Below, in pieces: positions 26,728-34,699 of a DNA stretch of 64,000 nt. Within the stretch, counting starts at the first letter, position 1; each line of letters begins with the position of its first letter. The translations under genes and the position numbers were made by a program. The notes below the pieces were generated by a model that saw only the letters and a list, made by a program, of their open reading frames with translations, ran no database searches and was not told where the DNA came from. The stretch is from a virus, in the IMG/VR virus record IMGVR_UViG_3300050821_007134, positions 1 through 64,000 of that record; one strand, given 5' to 3'.

Positions 26728-27015
26728 TTATAAGCTTACGACAACCGGGAAATCAACTGGCTTAGTAGAGCCAGAACGTAAAGCTGTATAGACCACTGGT
26801 AAAATGTCTAAGACCAATCCATCTGGAGTAGAAATTGTAACAATTTGGCTTTGTCCATCAGACCCAGGAGCGCCAATTCTAACTTTTGTTCTCATGGAAT
26901 CGCTAAGTACTTCTTGCTGTTCTGTAGTCATAACGATATGGGTTGGTTGTTTATTATTTGTTTTGATAAACTCTGTAACCAATTCTGACATGAGTTCTTC
27001 AGTAACAATTTTCAT
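26728..27015 (-). CDS. Unknown protein, 95 aa
   Basis: Soluble, helix then beta sheet (STPDGLVLDILPVVYTALR). AGGAG precedes the ATG. It lies between an OM-type exported protein and the Rnl2-like ligase. The THIVMTTEQQEVL segment recalls virion or head-related phage proteins, but no family is claimed. Confidence 0.7.
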   Translation of the reverse strand: MKIVTEELMSELVTEFIKTNNKQPTHIVMTTEQQEVLSDSMRTKVRIGAPGSDGQSQIVTISTPDGLVLDILPVVYTALRSGSTKPVDFPVVVSL

Positions 27016-27024
27016 ATTTTCTCC

Positions 27025-27456
27025 TTAAAAGTTAATGCCTAAACCTAAATCAACTTGGCCGCTGGAAGTTCCACCAGCGCCGCGCAAAACTCGATTATTT
27101 TCTTTAACAAACAATGGACCTGCGATATCTGCTTTAAGTCCAAGTTCAGCTCCGGCCAATCCTGAAACAGATCCGGATGATGATTCAATTCTTGTTCCAA
27201 CTACTGGACCAAAATTGATTGGGCCGAGTTGTAAGCCGCCTGAAAGAAGGGCCGTATTTTGTCGAGAATTTCTGGTTGTCTGTGCTTCCAAAGAAGCGTA
27301 AGTTTCTCGATCACCAACTGAATAAGAAAGTCCGTAGGCTGGTGTCAAATTATCGTTACCGATAAGATGAACTCCTAGAGAATCCGCGTGAGCATTAGTC
27401 ATCGTTCCCAAAACTACGACGAGGACCACTGCTAAAATAAACATCAATTTTTTCAT
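27025..27456 (-). CDS. Exported small beta-barrel-like protein
   Basis: 143 aa. The signal peptide (about residues 1-25, MKKLMFILAVVLVVVLGTM, cleaved after AHA) is followed by alternating short strands rich in Gly, Leu and Val (GGLQLGPINFGPVVGTRIES) and a terminal Phe, GLGINF. A C-terminal aromatic is the outer-membrane barrel signal. This suggests a phage-coded outer-membrane protein that might block receptor binding by other phages; inference only. A second such protein is at 57942. Confidence 0.7.
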   Translation of the reverse strand: MKKLMFILAVVLVVVLGTMTNAHADSLGVHLIGNDNLTPAYGLSYSVGDRETYASLEAQTTRNSRQNTALLSGGLQLGPINFGPVVGTRIESSSGSVSGLAGAELGLKADIAGPLFVKENNRVLRGAGGTSSGQVDLGLGINF

Positions 27457-27989
27457 TTTCTTTTACCTTTCAAGTCGGTTGAGGTCTTAGTCTTGTGACA
27501 AGAGTAACAAATGGCCTGATGGTTGTCAAGGCCTAAACTTTGGCCACCTTTATAAATGGGAATTATATGGTCTACTTCAAGCCTGCGTTCTTTGGGGGTC
27601 TTATGTTTCAAATTCTTTACGTGGTGCCAAGAAAACTTATTCCTGTAATCCCAAGGCTCAAAAAATCCACCTCGACTGTTCCATGCTTCAACGATCATGT
27701 CTAAAAGTGGAACGTAATCATATTGACATAGCGCGCATTTAAAGTCTTGACGTTGCAAAAGATAATATAGGCCCTGTTCCTTTTGAGGATAAGACCAGGC
27801 CATGGCCATATCTCCGCACTCGCTCGTGCAATATTTTTGGTTCCCATGATGAAGTCTGCCTTCTCCACACCACGCACAATATCTTAGAAGATCACGAGTA
27901 ATAGCTCGTAAACCGCCCAGATTATAGCTGCGCTTAGTCCAACTCTTATTGAGTTCCTCAACTTTAGGATTGGGCGATTTTTTGAACAT
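27453..27989 (-). CDS. HNH endonuclease
   Basis: 178 aa. Residues 40-110 hold zinc-binding Cys pairs (CAWC and CALC). The HNH core is LEVDHIIPIYKGG, then LDNHQAICYSCHKTKT, matching the His-Asn-His metal finger. It is probably a free-standing homing endonuclease or a phage packaging-type HNH. It overlaps the gene upstream (TAATG) and the barrel gene downstream (ATGA). Confidence 0.85.
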   Translation of the reverse strand: MFKKSPNPKVEELNKSWTKRSYNLGGLRAITRDLLRYCAWCGEGRLHHGNQKYCTSECGDMAMAWSYPQKEQGLYYLLQRQDFKCALCQYDYVPLLDMIVEAWNSRGGFFEPWDYRNKFSWHHVKNLKHKTPKERRLEVDHIIPIYKGGQSLGLDNHQAICYSCHKTKTSTDLKGKRK

Positions 27990-28312
27990 TACGGAGCTGG
28001 ATTAAATATCGTATTTGCGTTCGCTGTCGAAGGAATAGTATTTTGATTATTAGGATTCTGCCAATCCAAAGTCAGTGACGTGTTATTCGCCAAATATTGA
28101 ATAGTGTATCCTGCTGCCTGGAATGCAGCCGTAATTGTATCCAAGTTAAGTCCTCCGGGGACCGCCACGGTTACTCGATACGCGCCGGTATTTGCAGCTG
28201 TCTGGATAGCCGTATCCAGGCCAGCAATAAATGCCTGTGTTGCAACGCTAGTAGCATTGATTACTGCCGCATCCGATAAGGCTTTTGCATCTGTTGCTAA
28301 TAAATTACTCAT
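27989..28312 (-). CDS. Unknown Ala/Thr/Asn-rich protein, 107 aa
   Basis: Composition (Ala, Thr, Asn, Gln) and the beta pattern resemble virion surface proteins. The N-terminal 50 residues are helical. It overlaps the histidine phosphatase gene by 8 bases. Possibly structural; no family is recognised. Confidence 0.7.
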   Translation of the reverse strand: MSNLLATDAKALSDAAVINATSVATQAFIAGLDTAIQTAANTGAYRVTVAVPGGLNLDTITAAFQAAGYTIQYLANNTSLTLDWQNPNNQNTIPSTANANTIFNPAP

Positions 28313-29072
28313 TTTCTAATCTCCCTAATTTTTCTAAAATTTGCTTTGTAGAGTTCAGTCCAATATGGACGGAAACTCTCTTATTTGCTTTTGGATTCAT
28401 TACTTTCATGGAGCCATAGTCTTCTGCGTCAGCTACTATCTTATAGCCCTTCACATCACAGAATGTCTTCAATTGTTCGTAGCTATTAAGTGATACCCCA
28501 AGTTCCCTTTGAATAATTTCGCAATTTCTAGGGTGATGAAGTGTTTCTGGATCAACTTTGTCTAGTATGGCCATTACCATCTTTATGAAGAGACCGTGGG
28601 AAACGACTACGATTGGCCGACCTTCCGGGAAACCTTCTAAAAATCTGACAAATTTATTGGCGCGAATAAGAACATCCTGGAGACTTTCGCCGCCGTCGAA
28701 CTCAATCTCCATGAACTCTGTTAAACCCCAGCCACTATCTCTGAATCTTTCAAATTTAGCCCAATTTTCATCATGACCGACCAAATTCATGTGTTGTTCG
28801 GTGATATCGGGACGCATGATAGGGAATATAGTAAGTTGCATTGACTTGGCCATTTCTTCATATGTCTGTAGGGCTCTTAGCCAAGAAGAAACGAAGACTA
28901 GAGGAATAACATCACTGCCTGAAAGTAATTCTTTTACCTTCAATCCAGCTTCTATAGCCTGTTCATGGCCTAATTTAGTCAACGGGACTGTCCCTTCGTC
29001 CATAGTGCGGAGCAGATGCCAATCGACATTGGCTTCGCTCTGGCCGTGACGAACTAGATAGAGAGTTTTCAC
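28305..29072 (-). CDS. Histidine phosphatase family protein
   Basis: 255 aa. The phosphohistidine motif LVRHGQSEAN sits at residues 5-14, with a catalytic His near 158 in VVVSHGLFIK, as in the phosphoglycerate mutase/phosphatase superfamily. It hydrolyses phosphate esters; the substrate could be a nucleotide or cofactor. It is coupled by ATGA to the MazG gene and closely followed by CoaD, suggesting a nucleotide/cofactor role. Phages carry such genes in several large genomes. Confidence 0.85.
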   Translation of the reverse strand: MKTLYLVRHGQSEANVDWHLLRTMDEGTVPLTKLGHEQAIEAGLKVKELLSGSDVIPLVFVSSWLRALQTYEEMAKSMQLTIFPIMRPDITEQHMNLVGHDENWAKFERFRDSGWGLTEFMEIEFDGGESLQDVLIRANKFVRFLEGFPEGRPIVVVSHGLFIKMVMAILDKVDPETLHHPRNCEIIQRELGVSLNSYEQLKTFCDVKGYKIVADAEDYGSMKVMNPKANKRVSVHIGLNSTKQILEKLGRLENE

Positions 29073-29446
29073 TTAGCAGTTTCTCCGGTCTCTATTTTAT
29101 CCAAACGCGCTTGAGCTAACTGTTCTGTAAATCCTCCGGGATATCGTTTTTCAAGCTTGTCATGATTCATTTGCATGACCTCTTCGAAGGACGATCCGAT
29201 TTCATCTAATAATAGTGCCATGTACCAAAGAATGTCACCGACTTCTTCTTTGACATTTTCTACATCCAAGGCTTTGTTGTAAAGAACTGATTTTTTAACT
29301 GCATCGGTTACTTCACCGACTTCACCGGCCAAACCCATGACTGCGTGCATGAGACGCATTTGTCCATGGTTTGCACGGAGGCGTTCCATCAAATCAACGT
29401 AACCTCGATCTTTAGTTATCGCCCATTTCAGATAATTGTTGTTGTT
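29069..29446 (-). CDS. MazG-like nucleotide pyrophosphohydrolase
   Basis: 125 aa from ATG 29446 (GAGG before it; longer in-frame starts lack one). The MazG signature is MGLAGEVGEVTDAVKK followed by EEVGDILWYMALLLDE, a metal-binding four-helix bundle that hydrolyses NTPs or (in some) ppGpp-related nucleotides. Phage MazG homologues are known to alter the host nucleotide pool or stress response. It overlaps CoaD upstream by 35 bases. Confidence 0.85.
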   Translation of the reverse strand, partial: NNNNYLKWAITKDRGYVDLMERLRANHGQMRLMHAVMGLAGEVGEVTDAVKKSVLYNKALDVENVKEEVGDILWYMALLLDEIGSSFEEVMQMNHDKLEKRYPGGFTEQLAQARLDKIETGETAK

Positions 29447-29894
29447 CATCTTTTCTCCTCTTTTCTTCTTCTGCTTGAAATTTATCAATTGCGCGGATTA
29501 CGCTACTAGAAACGTGCGTCAGATTTCTGTCCGCAAGAAAATAAACAGTAGGAATTTTCATACCAAGATCTTCGTTTGTATATTGCTGAACTTTTTCATA
29601 TTCTAGATCTTGGCCAGTGCGAAGTCCTCGAATTATTGCATACTGATGATTCTCTAGCGCGTGCCCTAAAACATAATTGCCGATTACAATGAACAGGAAT
29701 GTATTCTTTCTCTGTATGATTTCGATGCCGCTTTGAAAATTTGGAATTTCTAATGGTTTGGTTGGTCCTGTTTTTTCTGGATTCGTAAGTTGCAATATGA
29801 CTACCCTATCGAAAACTTTCAAAGCCTTCGCTAGAACATCCGAATGACCATCGTGCCAGGGATTAAAAGAACCTGGGTAAAAACCTATCTTCAT
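29412..29894 (-). CDS. coaD: Phosphopantetheine adenylyltransferase (CoaD)
   Basis: 160 aa, the normal size. The cytidylyltransferase fold shows GSFNPWHDGH (the family GSFDPxTxGH), a RGLRTGQDLEYE segment and HVSSSVIRAI near the C-terminus, all in order. It makes dephospho-CoA from phosphopantetheine and ATP, a step before CoA. A phage-coded CoaD is uncommon; it might boost CoA or act on an RNA-linked substrate. It overlaps MazG, and its own gene overlaps the DUF3307 gene upstream by ATGA. The final helix is longer and more charged than usual. Confidence 0.88.
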   Translation of the reverse strand: MKIGFYPGSFNPWHDGHSDVLAKALKVFDRVVILQLTNPEKTGPTKPLEIPNFQSGIEIIQRKNTFLFIVIGNYVLGHALENHQYAIIRGLRTGQDLEYEKVQQYTNEDLGMKIPTVYFLADRNLTHVSSSVIRAIDKFQAEEEKRRKDEQQQLSEMGDN

Positions 29895-30496
29895 CTAGTC
29901 ACCAAGTAGAAAATTATTGCGTAATGCGTCAAGTGGTGAACGCCCTGGTCTAGACCTAAACTCAGCCAGAAATTCACATTATTCTTAAATTTCTTTTTGA
30001 ATGCTTCGTCTTGATTTTTTACAAAATTTACGCATTCCGGATGTTTGGAGGCTCTCATATCTGGACTTACAGACTGTTGATAATCCTCATATTCTTGTTT
30101 CGAGATGGCGTGATAACGGCCAAGAAGCTTTGGTGAGGCTTTTATTCTATCCATGATGAAGTGAACGACCATGTCGAAAAGAGCTAGCTTGCCGGAATAA
30201 ATGGAAAGTGAAAGAAGCGCTCTCGGAACGTCTACATACAGTGGAAAGTAGAAATGCAAGGGAGCGCCATTCATAATCATAAAAAATTTAAAAAGAAAAA
30301 CAATGACGAAGGTGAAGGCGCCATGAACTGCTACGTGAGCTAAGAGAGGACCTACGAATTTAAGACCTGGCTTAAATTTGCCGAGCATATATCTAGAATT
30401 TAACTGAAATGTGTAATCAGCCAGAAAGTGCTTGATCTGATAAACGACAAGTAGAACAAAAATTGTACCAATGTAATGAGCTGTAGCTTCACTCAT
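29891..30496 (-). CDS. DUF3307-type membrane protein
   Basis: 201 aa with about four membrane segments. HFLADYTFQ in the first helix, FDMVVHFIMDRIK in the third and LDQGVHHLTHYAI at the end match the DUF3307 pattern of repeated His/Asp in helices. Function unknown, possibly a membrane-bound enzyme or transporter. It overlaps CoaD and the next gene by ATGA, so the whole group is one transcript. Confidence 0.75.
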   Translation of the reverse strand: MSEATAHYIGTIFVLLVVYQIKHFLADYTFQLNSRYMLGKFKPGLKFVGPLLAHVAVHGAFTFVIVFLFKFFMIMNGAPLHFYFPLYVDVPRALLSLSIYSGKLALFDMVVHFIMDRIKASPKLLGRYHAISKQEYEDYQQSVSPDMRASKHPECVNFVKNQDEAFKKKFKNNVNFWLSLGLDQGVHHLTHYAIIFYLVTR

Positions 30497-30738
30497 AAGA
30501 TAACTTCCTCTCCCTCGAAGTTCTTAAGTTCTTTTTCAAAATCTGTAACCATAGACAGGCGTTCAGTTTTACTGGGTTCGTAGATAATTCCAGCCATTGC
30601 GCGATCGACCTTGCCCATAAGTTCTATCCATTCCTCAACCACGGCTTTTCTTTCCTGTGACGTTTCCTTTTCCGCTATTTCCTTCACTGCTCCGTGGAAT
30701 ACTTTGAGAAGTGCCATAAAGTCCGAACGCTTTATCAT
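30493..30738 (-). CDS. Unknown helical protein, 81 aa
   Basis: Acidic and helical with an acidic tail. ATGA overlaps on both sides, between DUF3307 and the PDDEXK nuclease. No family is recognised. Confidence 0.7.
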   Translation of the reverse strand: MIKRSDFMALLKVFHGAVKEIAEKETSQERKAVVEEWIELMGKVDRAMAGIIYEPSKTERLSMVTDFEKELKNFEGEEVIL

Positions 30739-31124
30739 ACTGTTATCCTATATTTGTCAAATTTATCTGAACTGACAGTGAAAGAACTTTTTATTTCTGA
30801 TAAGGTCGTCCAAGGTATCCAGTACCGTTTGTTTGTTTCTGAATCAAAAATAAACATCCAATCGAAATCTCCTTCAACGTAAGCAGATCTTCCTTTGGAC
30901 CTTCCCCTTCTGAAATTTACAGATCTTGCGGTGCCTTTTTTACAAAAATAAGCACTTTTAACTTGTACCTTAAGCCATTTATTCTGGATAGAACAAAATA
31001 TTAAAAAGTCATATGACAAATCATGTTCTATGGGCTCACAAATGTCTGAATAGCCTCTTTGTAAGATCCATTTTAGGAACTCACTTTCTGCTATCAATCC
31101 TTTTTTAGTCGAATTTAAGATCAT
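30735..31124 (-). CDS. PD-(D/E)XK endonuclease, intron-homing type
   Basis: 129 aa. The layout fits the PDDEXK_5 group I intron endonuclease family: NSTKKGLIAESEFLKWILQRGY, then an Asp (YDFLIF) and VQVKSAY with Gln-x-Lys at the catalytic position. A final WIPW strand is also typical. The nuclease lies 25 bases beyond the end of structured RNA A (31148-31424), as a homing gene beside a mobile RNA would. AAAGGAAG precedes the ATG. Confidence 0.75.
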   Translation of the reverse strand: MILNSTKKGLIAESEFLKWILQRGYSDICEPIEHDLSYDFLIFCSIQNKWLKVQVKSAYFCKKGTARSVNFRRGRSKGRSAYVEGDFDWMFIFDSETNKRYWIPWTTLSEIKSSFTVSSDKFDKYRITV

Positions 31125-31147
31125 GTTCTTCCTTTAAAAAGAAAGTT

Positions 31148-31424
31148 GGGCGGGACGCGACCCCCGCTCTCTCATAAACTGAGATTATCACACTAAAGGT
31201 GTTATGGCCAGTCTCTTAATCATCCACTACCTGCTCGATCAGGTTTGTCGGCGCACTTGCGCAATAACGCCGTACTGCTCTTCGCCATAAAGGCAATTTC
31301 TTCCTTTTAAGCGGGCCATAGGATAACTGCTTTCCTGGCAGCCACTTCAAGTCAATCCGAGAACATAGCGCACCAGGCGGCGATGGCCTGGTAGGACCGG
31401 GTTTCTCTCCCGATTGGACTAACC
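31148..31424 (-). ncRNA. Structured RNA element A (unclassified, paired with element B)
   Basis: A gene-free stretch, read on the minus strand. From 5': GGTTAGTCCAAT (31424-31413); a CGGG/CCCG hairpin with 7-base loop (31398-31412); a 7-bp hairpin ACCAGGC/GCCTGGT (31372-31392); AAGAGCAG (31282-31275); several small hairpins; AAGAGAC (31217-31211); and a terminal hairpin (31148-31169). The 5' strand GGTTAGTC pairs with GACTGGCC (31213-31206), an 8-bp helix with two G-U pairs. Element B at 37006 shares the boxes and the pairing. The 3' hairpin resembles a tRNA T-arm but no cloverleaf is visible. Precise ends are estimates. Confidence 0.6.
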
Positions 31425-31474
31425 TAAATCAAATAGGGCAATATCACCCTAAATTAGGTAATATGAAGCTTTCA

Positions 31475-31960
31475 TTACCCTATTCTAAAGGGTAAAGAAC
31501 TTTTTCGGGCCATTTCATTCAAGCCCTTGATTCCATGAATTTTTTTAATTAAGTGGTAAGATATAAAACCAAGTTTTTTGGTCGTAGTACAAATCAAAAT
31601 ATTGTTCTTGTACCATTTCAGTGTCGCATAATAAAATAGACCTTTTCTTTCCCAAAGATTTTTCTCCGAATATGGACCAAGATCAACGAGGATTGTGTGT
31701 TTTGGAGAGTCTTCTGTACGCTCATTATCGTACATTTCCCGCGTAGGGATATCTAAACCAATCATGTATTCGACTTTAAGTTTTTGGGGAATATCATCCA
31801 TCACTTGACGATATTGCGCTAAAAGATCAAATTCTTTCCAATCCTTGTGGATCAAGAGAACGTCCAAAACACGATGGGATTTGAAGATCACTCCAATTTT
31901 CGTGTAACCCTTGGATTCCATGGAAGCCAGGAGATTACGGGTCTCTTTTCGACTCATCAT
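31475..31960 (-). CDS. Unknown protein, 161 aa
   Basis: Soluble mixed-fold protein with a Lys- and Tyr-rich middle. The N-terminal KETRNLLASMESKGYTKIGV is helical. It is coupled by ATGA to a lipoprotein gene upstream and is followed by RNA element A. No family is recognised. Confidence 0.75.
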   Translation of the reverse strand: MMSRKETRNLLASMESKGYTKIGVIFKSHRVLDVLLIHKDWKEFDLLAQYRQVMDDIPQKLKVEYMIGLDIPTREMYDNERTEDSPKHTILVDLGPYSEKNLWERKGLFYYATLKWYKNNILICTTTKKLGFISYHLIKKIHGIKGLNEMARKSSLPFRIG

Positions 31961-32091
31961 GCGAAATCCGTTTCAAATGTTTCGAGTTCTTGATTGGGGC
32001 CGCATTCATCCAGAGTAGGTTGAATCGTAGGCGTAGTGGCACAAGCCGACATCAATAGGGCCAAAATTATAAGAATTGCGACTTTTGACAT
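31957..32091 (-). CDS. Tiny lipoprotein, 44 aa
   Basis: ATG at 32091. The hydrophobic leader ends in a lipobox LLMSAC (Cys17) and the mature part has only 28 residues. It overlaps the next gene by ATGA. Possibly a membrane-anchored lysis (o-spanin-like) or exclusion peptide; no inner-membrane spanin partner is seen nearby. Confidence 0.7.
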   Translation of the reverse strand: MSKVAILIILALLMSACATTPTIQPTLDECGPNQELETFETDFA

Positions 32092-32143
32092 TCTGTAAGA
32101 ATATCATGGTCCAATTACTAAGGGAAGTAGATTTTAGTAGGAA

Positions 32144-32458
32144 TTAGTAGATTACTTGGCCGTTGGTGACCCATCCGTGGAACTTACATGAAGAATGAAC
32201 TTTCTTGATGGTCCCGTCGGGCTGCTTTACATCGACATCGCAATCGCAATTGATGGACGGCGTTATAGAAACGTCTTCCAAAGTAGATCCAGTCTTTTTC
32301 CAAACTGCGCCGTTTTGCGAATAGCTGGTTCCCTGGAAAGCCACGGCGATATAGTGGCCGCACGGGCATATTGGGCACTGGAACCAAAGAGAAGTCGGAT
32401 GACCGACTTTCATATGATCGTATAGATCCCCGTCAAGTTCTGTAAGTTTCTTTTGCAT
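32144..32458 (-). CDS. DUF6527-like Cys-rich protein
   Basis: 104 aa. The pattern CPICPCGHYIAVAF, then an ITPSIN segment with Cys residues and SSCKFHGWVTNGQV, matches the small zinc-binding DUF6527 fold, whose members occur in bacterial and phage gene clusters of unknown role. At least seven Cys and two His fit two metal sites. No partner gene of that family is visible nearby. Confidence 0.6.
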   Translation of the reverse strand: MQKKLTELDGDLYDHMKVGHPTSLWFQCPICPCGHYIAVAFQGTSYSQNGAVWKKTGSTLEDVSITPSINCDCDVDVKQPDGTIKKVHSSCKFHGWVTNGQVIY

Positions 32459-32873
32459 AGTGTTAAGATTGCTTTAAAGCCCCGTTAAGCGAGCTTTATA
32501 CCCGATTGGGTACGATAAAGCCTATTTAATAGGTACTTATACCCGTTCGGGTACCCAATTACATCCATTATGGTTTTCATAACCGCCGGACGTTAGAAAA
32601 TCACTAACGAATAAGATTTCATGCAACATACTGTCATTTTTCGATAGTTTCGAACAAATTGTCTATTATAGTAGCCATTTCAGGCATTTATGATCACTAT
32701 AATGTACATTTGGTGCCTTATAGGGTGCCAAAAATCATTTTAATGGTACCTTATAGGGTACCTTTCCCGCCATTTGGCAGGATAAATGGCAGGATATGTC
32801 GCAAAATCTCAAAAAAATCGTCATATCCGTGAGACGTGTCGCGATTTGATAAGTTTTTCGATATATAAACTGA
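32459..32873. promoter_or_regulatory. Repeat-rich intergenic region
   Basis: No gene seen in 415 bases. TACCC-4-GGGTA hairpins occur at 32499-32512 and 32540-32553 and a CCTATT/AATAGG palindrome at 32521-32533. A 19-bp element, TGGTGCCTTATAGGGTGCC, at 32711-32729 recurs with two G-to-A changes at 32744-32762, starts 33 bp apart. Tandem TGGCAGGATA units follow near 32775. This looks like a control region for the downstream minus-strand genes. Confidence 0.55.
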
Positions 32874-33146
32874 TCACTTTTTGGGGAAACAGGTGCAGAC
32901 TTCAAATTCGGGATCATTCTTATCAATAAGCATTCCGTCCCATTCGTAACACCAATGAAGAAAGGGCCTTTGGCGTCGGATCTCTTTATATTCTGATTCA
33001 ATGGCGGCTTCCCAGATCTTCTTGGTCCATTTTTGGAAATAAACCGACTGTTTTAGAGGAACTTCTGTCGAAAGAACTTCTCTAATCATTTCGACCATGA
33101 GCTTTTCTTGTTCTGGAGTAAGTTGGATCTCTTCTAGAGTAGGCAT
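32874..33146 (-). CDS. Unknown protein, 90 aa
   Basis: Helical charged N-terminus (ELSEEIQLTPEQEKLMVEM-like) and a Trp/Cys-containing C-terminus. Starts by TAATG overlap with the short gene upstream. No family is recognised. Confidence 0.7.
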   Translation of the reverse strand: MPTLEEIQLTPEQEKLMVEMIREVLSTEVPLKQSVYFQKWTKKIWEAAIESEYKEIRRQRPFLHWCYEWDGMLIDKNDPEFEVCTCFPKK

Positions 33147-33304
33147 TATTTCAAGATCTCCAGCGAGGTTTGAAGTCTGAAACGAAGCCCCTTAATGGCT
33201 TGACTTCTGTCGCTATAAATAATGACTGCACAGAAATAGATCTTCCAGAATCCAACGTCCAGCTTTAAAACTCCAGGATATTTGTTTCGCAAGGAAAATG
33301 TCAT
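33146..33304 (-). CDS. Unknown small protein, 52 aa
   Basis: ATG at 33304; the stop overlaps the next ATG as TAATG. The middle is hydrophobic and aromatic (VGFWKIYFCAVIIY) and the end is basic. Probably real because of the coupling; function unknown. Confidence 0.6.
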   Translation of the reverse strand: MTFSLRNKYPGVLKLDVGFWKIYFCAVIIYSDRSQAIKGLRFRLQTSLEILK

Positions 33305-33307
33305 GCG

Positions 33308-33736
33308 TCACCCGTTGATTGAAATGGTTTTGTCGTCATGGTAAATCGTAAAGTCGCCCTTATTTATGTGCCCGCACGCGGAATCATATTTAATTTGATA
33401 ATCATCGGGTAACTTTTCGAGCATTTTCTTTAACATTCCCACGGTAACTTGCTCCCATGCGTCTGTGTCTTTGGCGAAAGGGGTCTCGATGTTGTATTCT
33501 TTATCGATTTCTTCTATAGGGAGGAATATTTCGGGTATCTCCTTTGTTGGCAATGCGTGCAATTCTCTTTTGTAAAATTCCTTATAGGCCTCGGTCGGTT
33601 TGCCATCAAGAAGAATCCAACCATAATTTGGATGGAACAGGTCTTTGGGCGCTCCCATATTTTTAGCCGATGCTACTGAGGCATCTTCAATAACGGTTTG
33701 TTTTTCTTCATCTGTCATGTCTTCAAACTTTTTCAT
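33308..33736 (-). CDS. Unknown acidic protein, 142 aa
   Basis: Glu/Asp-rich, with a MLEKLPDDYQIKYDSACGH segment near the C-terminus that resembles a short beta hairpin common in phage proteins. It is followed by the next gene after 3 bases. No family is recognised. Confidence 0.7.
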   Translation of the reverse strand: MKKFEDMTDEEKQTVIEDASVASAKNMGAPKDLFHPNYGWILLDGKPTEAYKEFYKRELHALPTKEIPEIFLPIEEIDKEYNIETPFAKDTDAWEQVTVGMLKKMLEKLPDDYQIKYDSACGHINKGDFTIYHDDKTISING

Positions 33737-33901
33737 TTATGCTCCATAATTTATAATTGGTAAGTGATAATGCATATTTTTTGGATTCCAAGCCAGTTCC
33801 ATTACAACTTGCCAGGCGACTATCTCCCAGTCTGGCGCGAAAGGATCTTCGGTCCAAGTATAATTGGCGTCATTTAGTTCAGCGTCTTCTAGTAGCATCA
33901 T
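33737..33901 (-). CDS. Unknown acidic protein, 54 aa
   Basis: Start at 33901 (ATGATG, overlapping the previous stop) rather than at 33988, which would overlap by 91 bases. The N-terminus is acidic (LLEDAELND) with two Trp-rich segments. No family is recognised. Confidence 0.65.
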   Translation of the reverse strand: MMLLEDAELNDANYTWTEDPFAPDWEIVAWQVVMELAWNPKNMHYHLPIINYGA

Positions 33902-34122
33902 ATCTTTTGTACCAATAGGCCAACTGCATCGCCTTTGTAAAGAAGGGGATCGCTCAATCTTATGGCAAACTGTTCTATACCGGTACATTTATAAACAGTT
34001 CCATCTACTTCTATTTCTTGATTTAGAACTTCTTTTCTTGGCATTGTTTCTTCTAAATGTAGCGTATATACAGTACCCTTGCCACCAATAACAAATTTGT
34101 CTTCGCTTTTGAACTTTCTCAT
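33898..34122 (-). CDS. Unknown beta-rich protein, 74 aa
   Basis: Start at 34122 by ATGA overlap. Beta-rich (KFVIGGKGTVYTLHLEE) with a conserved-looking EVDGTVYKCTGIE strand. Resembles small beta-barrel domain proteins of phages; function unknown. Confidence 0.7.
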   Translation of the reverse strand: MRKFKSEDKFVIGGKGTVYTLHLEETMPRKEVLNQEIEVDGTVYKCTGIEQFAIRLSDPLLYKGDAVGLLVQKI

Positions 34123-34349
34123 TTCTTTAAACTCAATTCTATATCGGCAAAAATATTTGCGATTTTGGATTTCACCACATAAAAGTAAGTATCGGCGGTA
34201 TTCCAATATTTTAAACCGTATGTCTCAGGATGAACCGAAGAACATTTAGGGCACGGAACCAATTTTGTCTCGTTCTCGATCTTATCGAACACTCCAAAAC
34301 CAGCGCATTTATTGCAAGGTCTTTTGGTAGAACTGCTTTGAATAAGCAT
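34119..34349 (-). CDS. Small DnaJ-type zinc-finger protein
   Basis: 76 aa from ATG 34349 (TAATG overlap). CNKCAGFG and CPKC make a zinc finger of the DnaJ central-domain type (CxxCxGxG). No J domain is present, so it is likely a stand-alone RNA/protein binder. Function unknown. Confidence 0.7.
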   Translation of the reverse strand: MLIQSSSTKRPCNKCAGFGVFDKIENETKLVPCPKCSSVHPETYGLKYWNTADTYFYVVKSKIANIFADIELSLKK

Positions 34350-34699
34350 TAGTTTCCACACCAATCGAAGTGAGCGTTTAAAATGTCCAAGAATTCTTTG
34401 TCAAGACTGGTAACTTTATATCCCAACTTTTGAAAGTGATCTACGATTTCTTTTGAGTTAACCGGCGTTGGGATCGACTGATCATAGGACGCATTATAAT
34501 CGTAAGTGCATTCGCCAAAAGAGGAGTTATGTTCGATGGCCTTTTCAATCAATTTAAGGGCTAGCTTTGTATTTGTGACCAACATTTGATCGTAAGTTAT
34601 TTTTTGTTTTTCTATGGCTTTTTGATACCTTCGATAGGATTCCTGAGCCGTCATCGCGTGCGCCTGGGAGACCAAAAGTAGAATCATCAAAATTTTCAT
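34349..34699 (-). CDS. Exported helical protein, 116 aa
   Basis: Signal peptide (MKILMILLLVSQAHA) followed by a helical, charged mature domain with two Cys. Probably periplasmic. It overlaps both neighbours. Function unknown. Confidence 0.75.
   Translation of the reverse strand: MKILMILLLVSQAHAMTAQESYRRYQKAIEKQKITYDQMLVTNTKLALKLIEKAIEHNSSFGECTYDYNASYDQSIPTPVNSKEIVDHFQKLGYKVTSLDKEFLDILNAHFDWCGN

Noticed and set aside
31148-31424. Canonical tRNA genes in RNA elements A and B
   Set aside because: The 3' hairpins resemble T-arms and some D-arm-like pieces occur, but loops are 8 bases, key T-loop bases are absent and no consistent acceptor, D and anticodon set could be folded.
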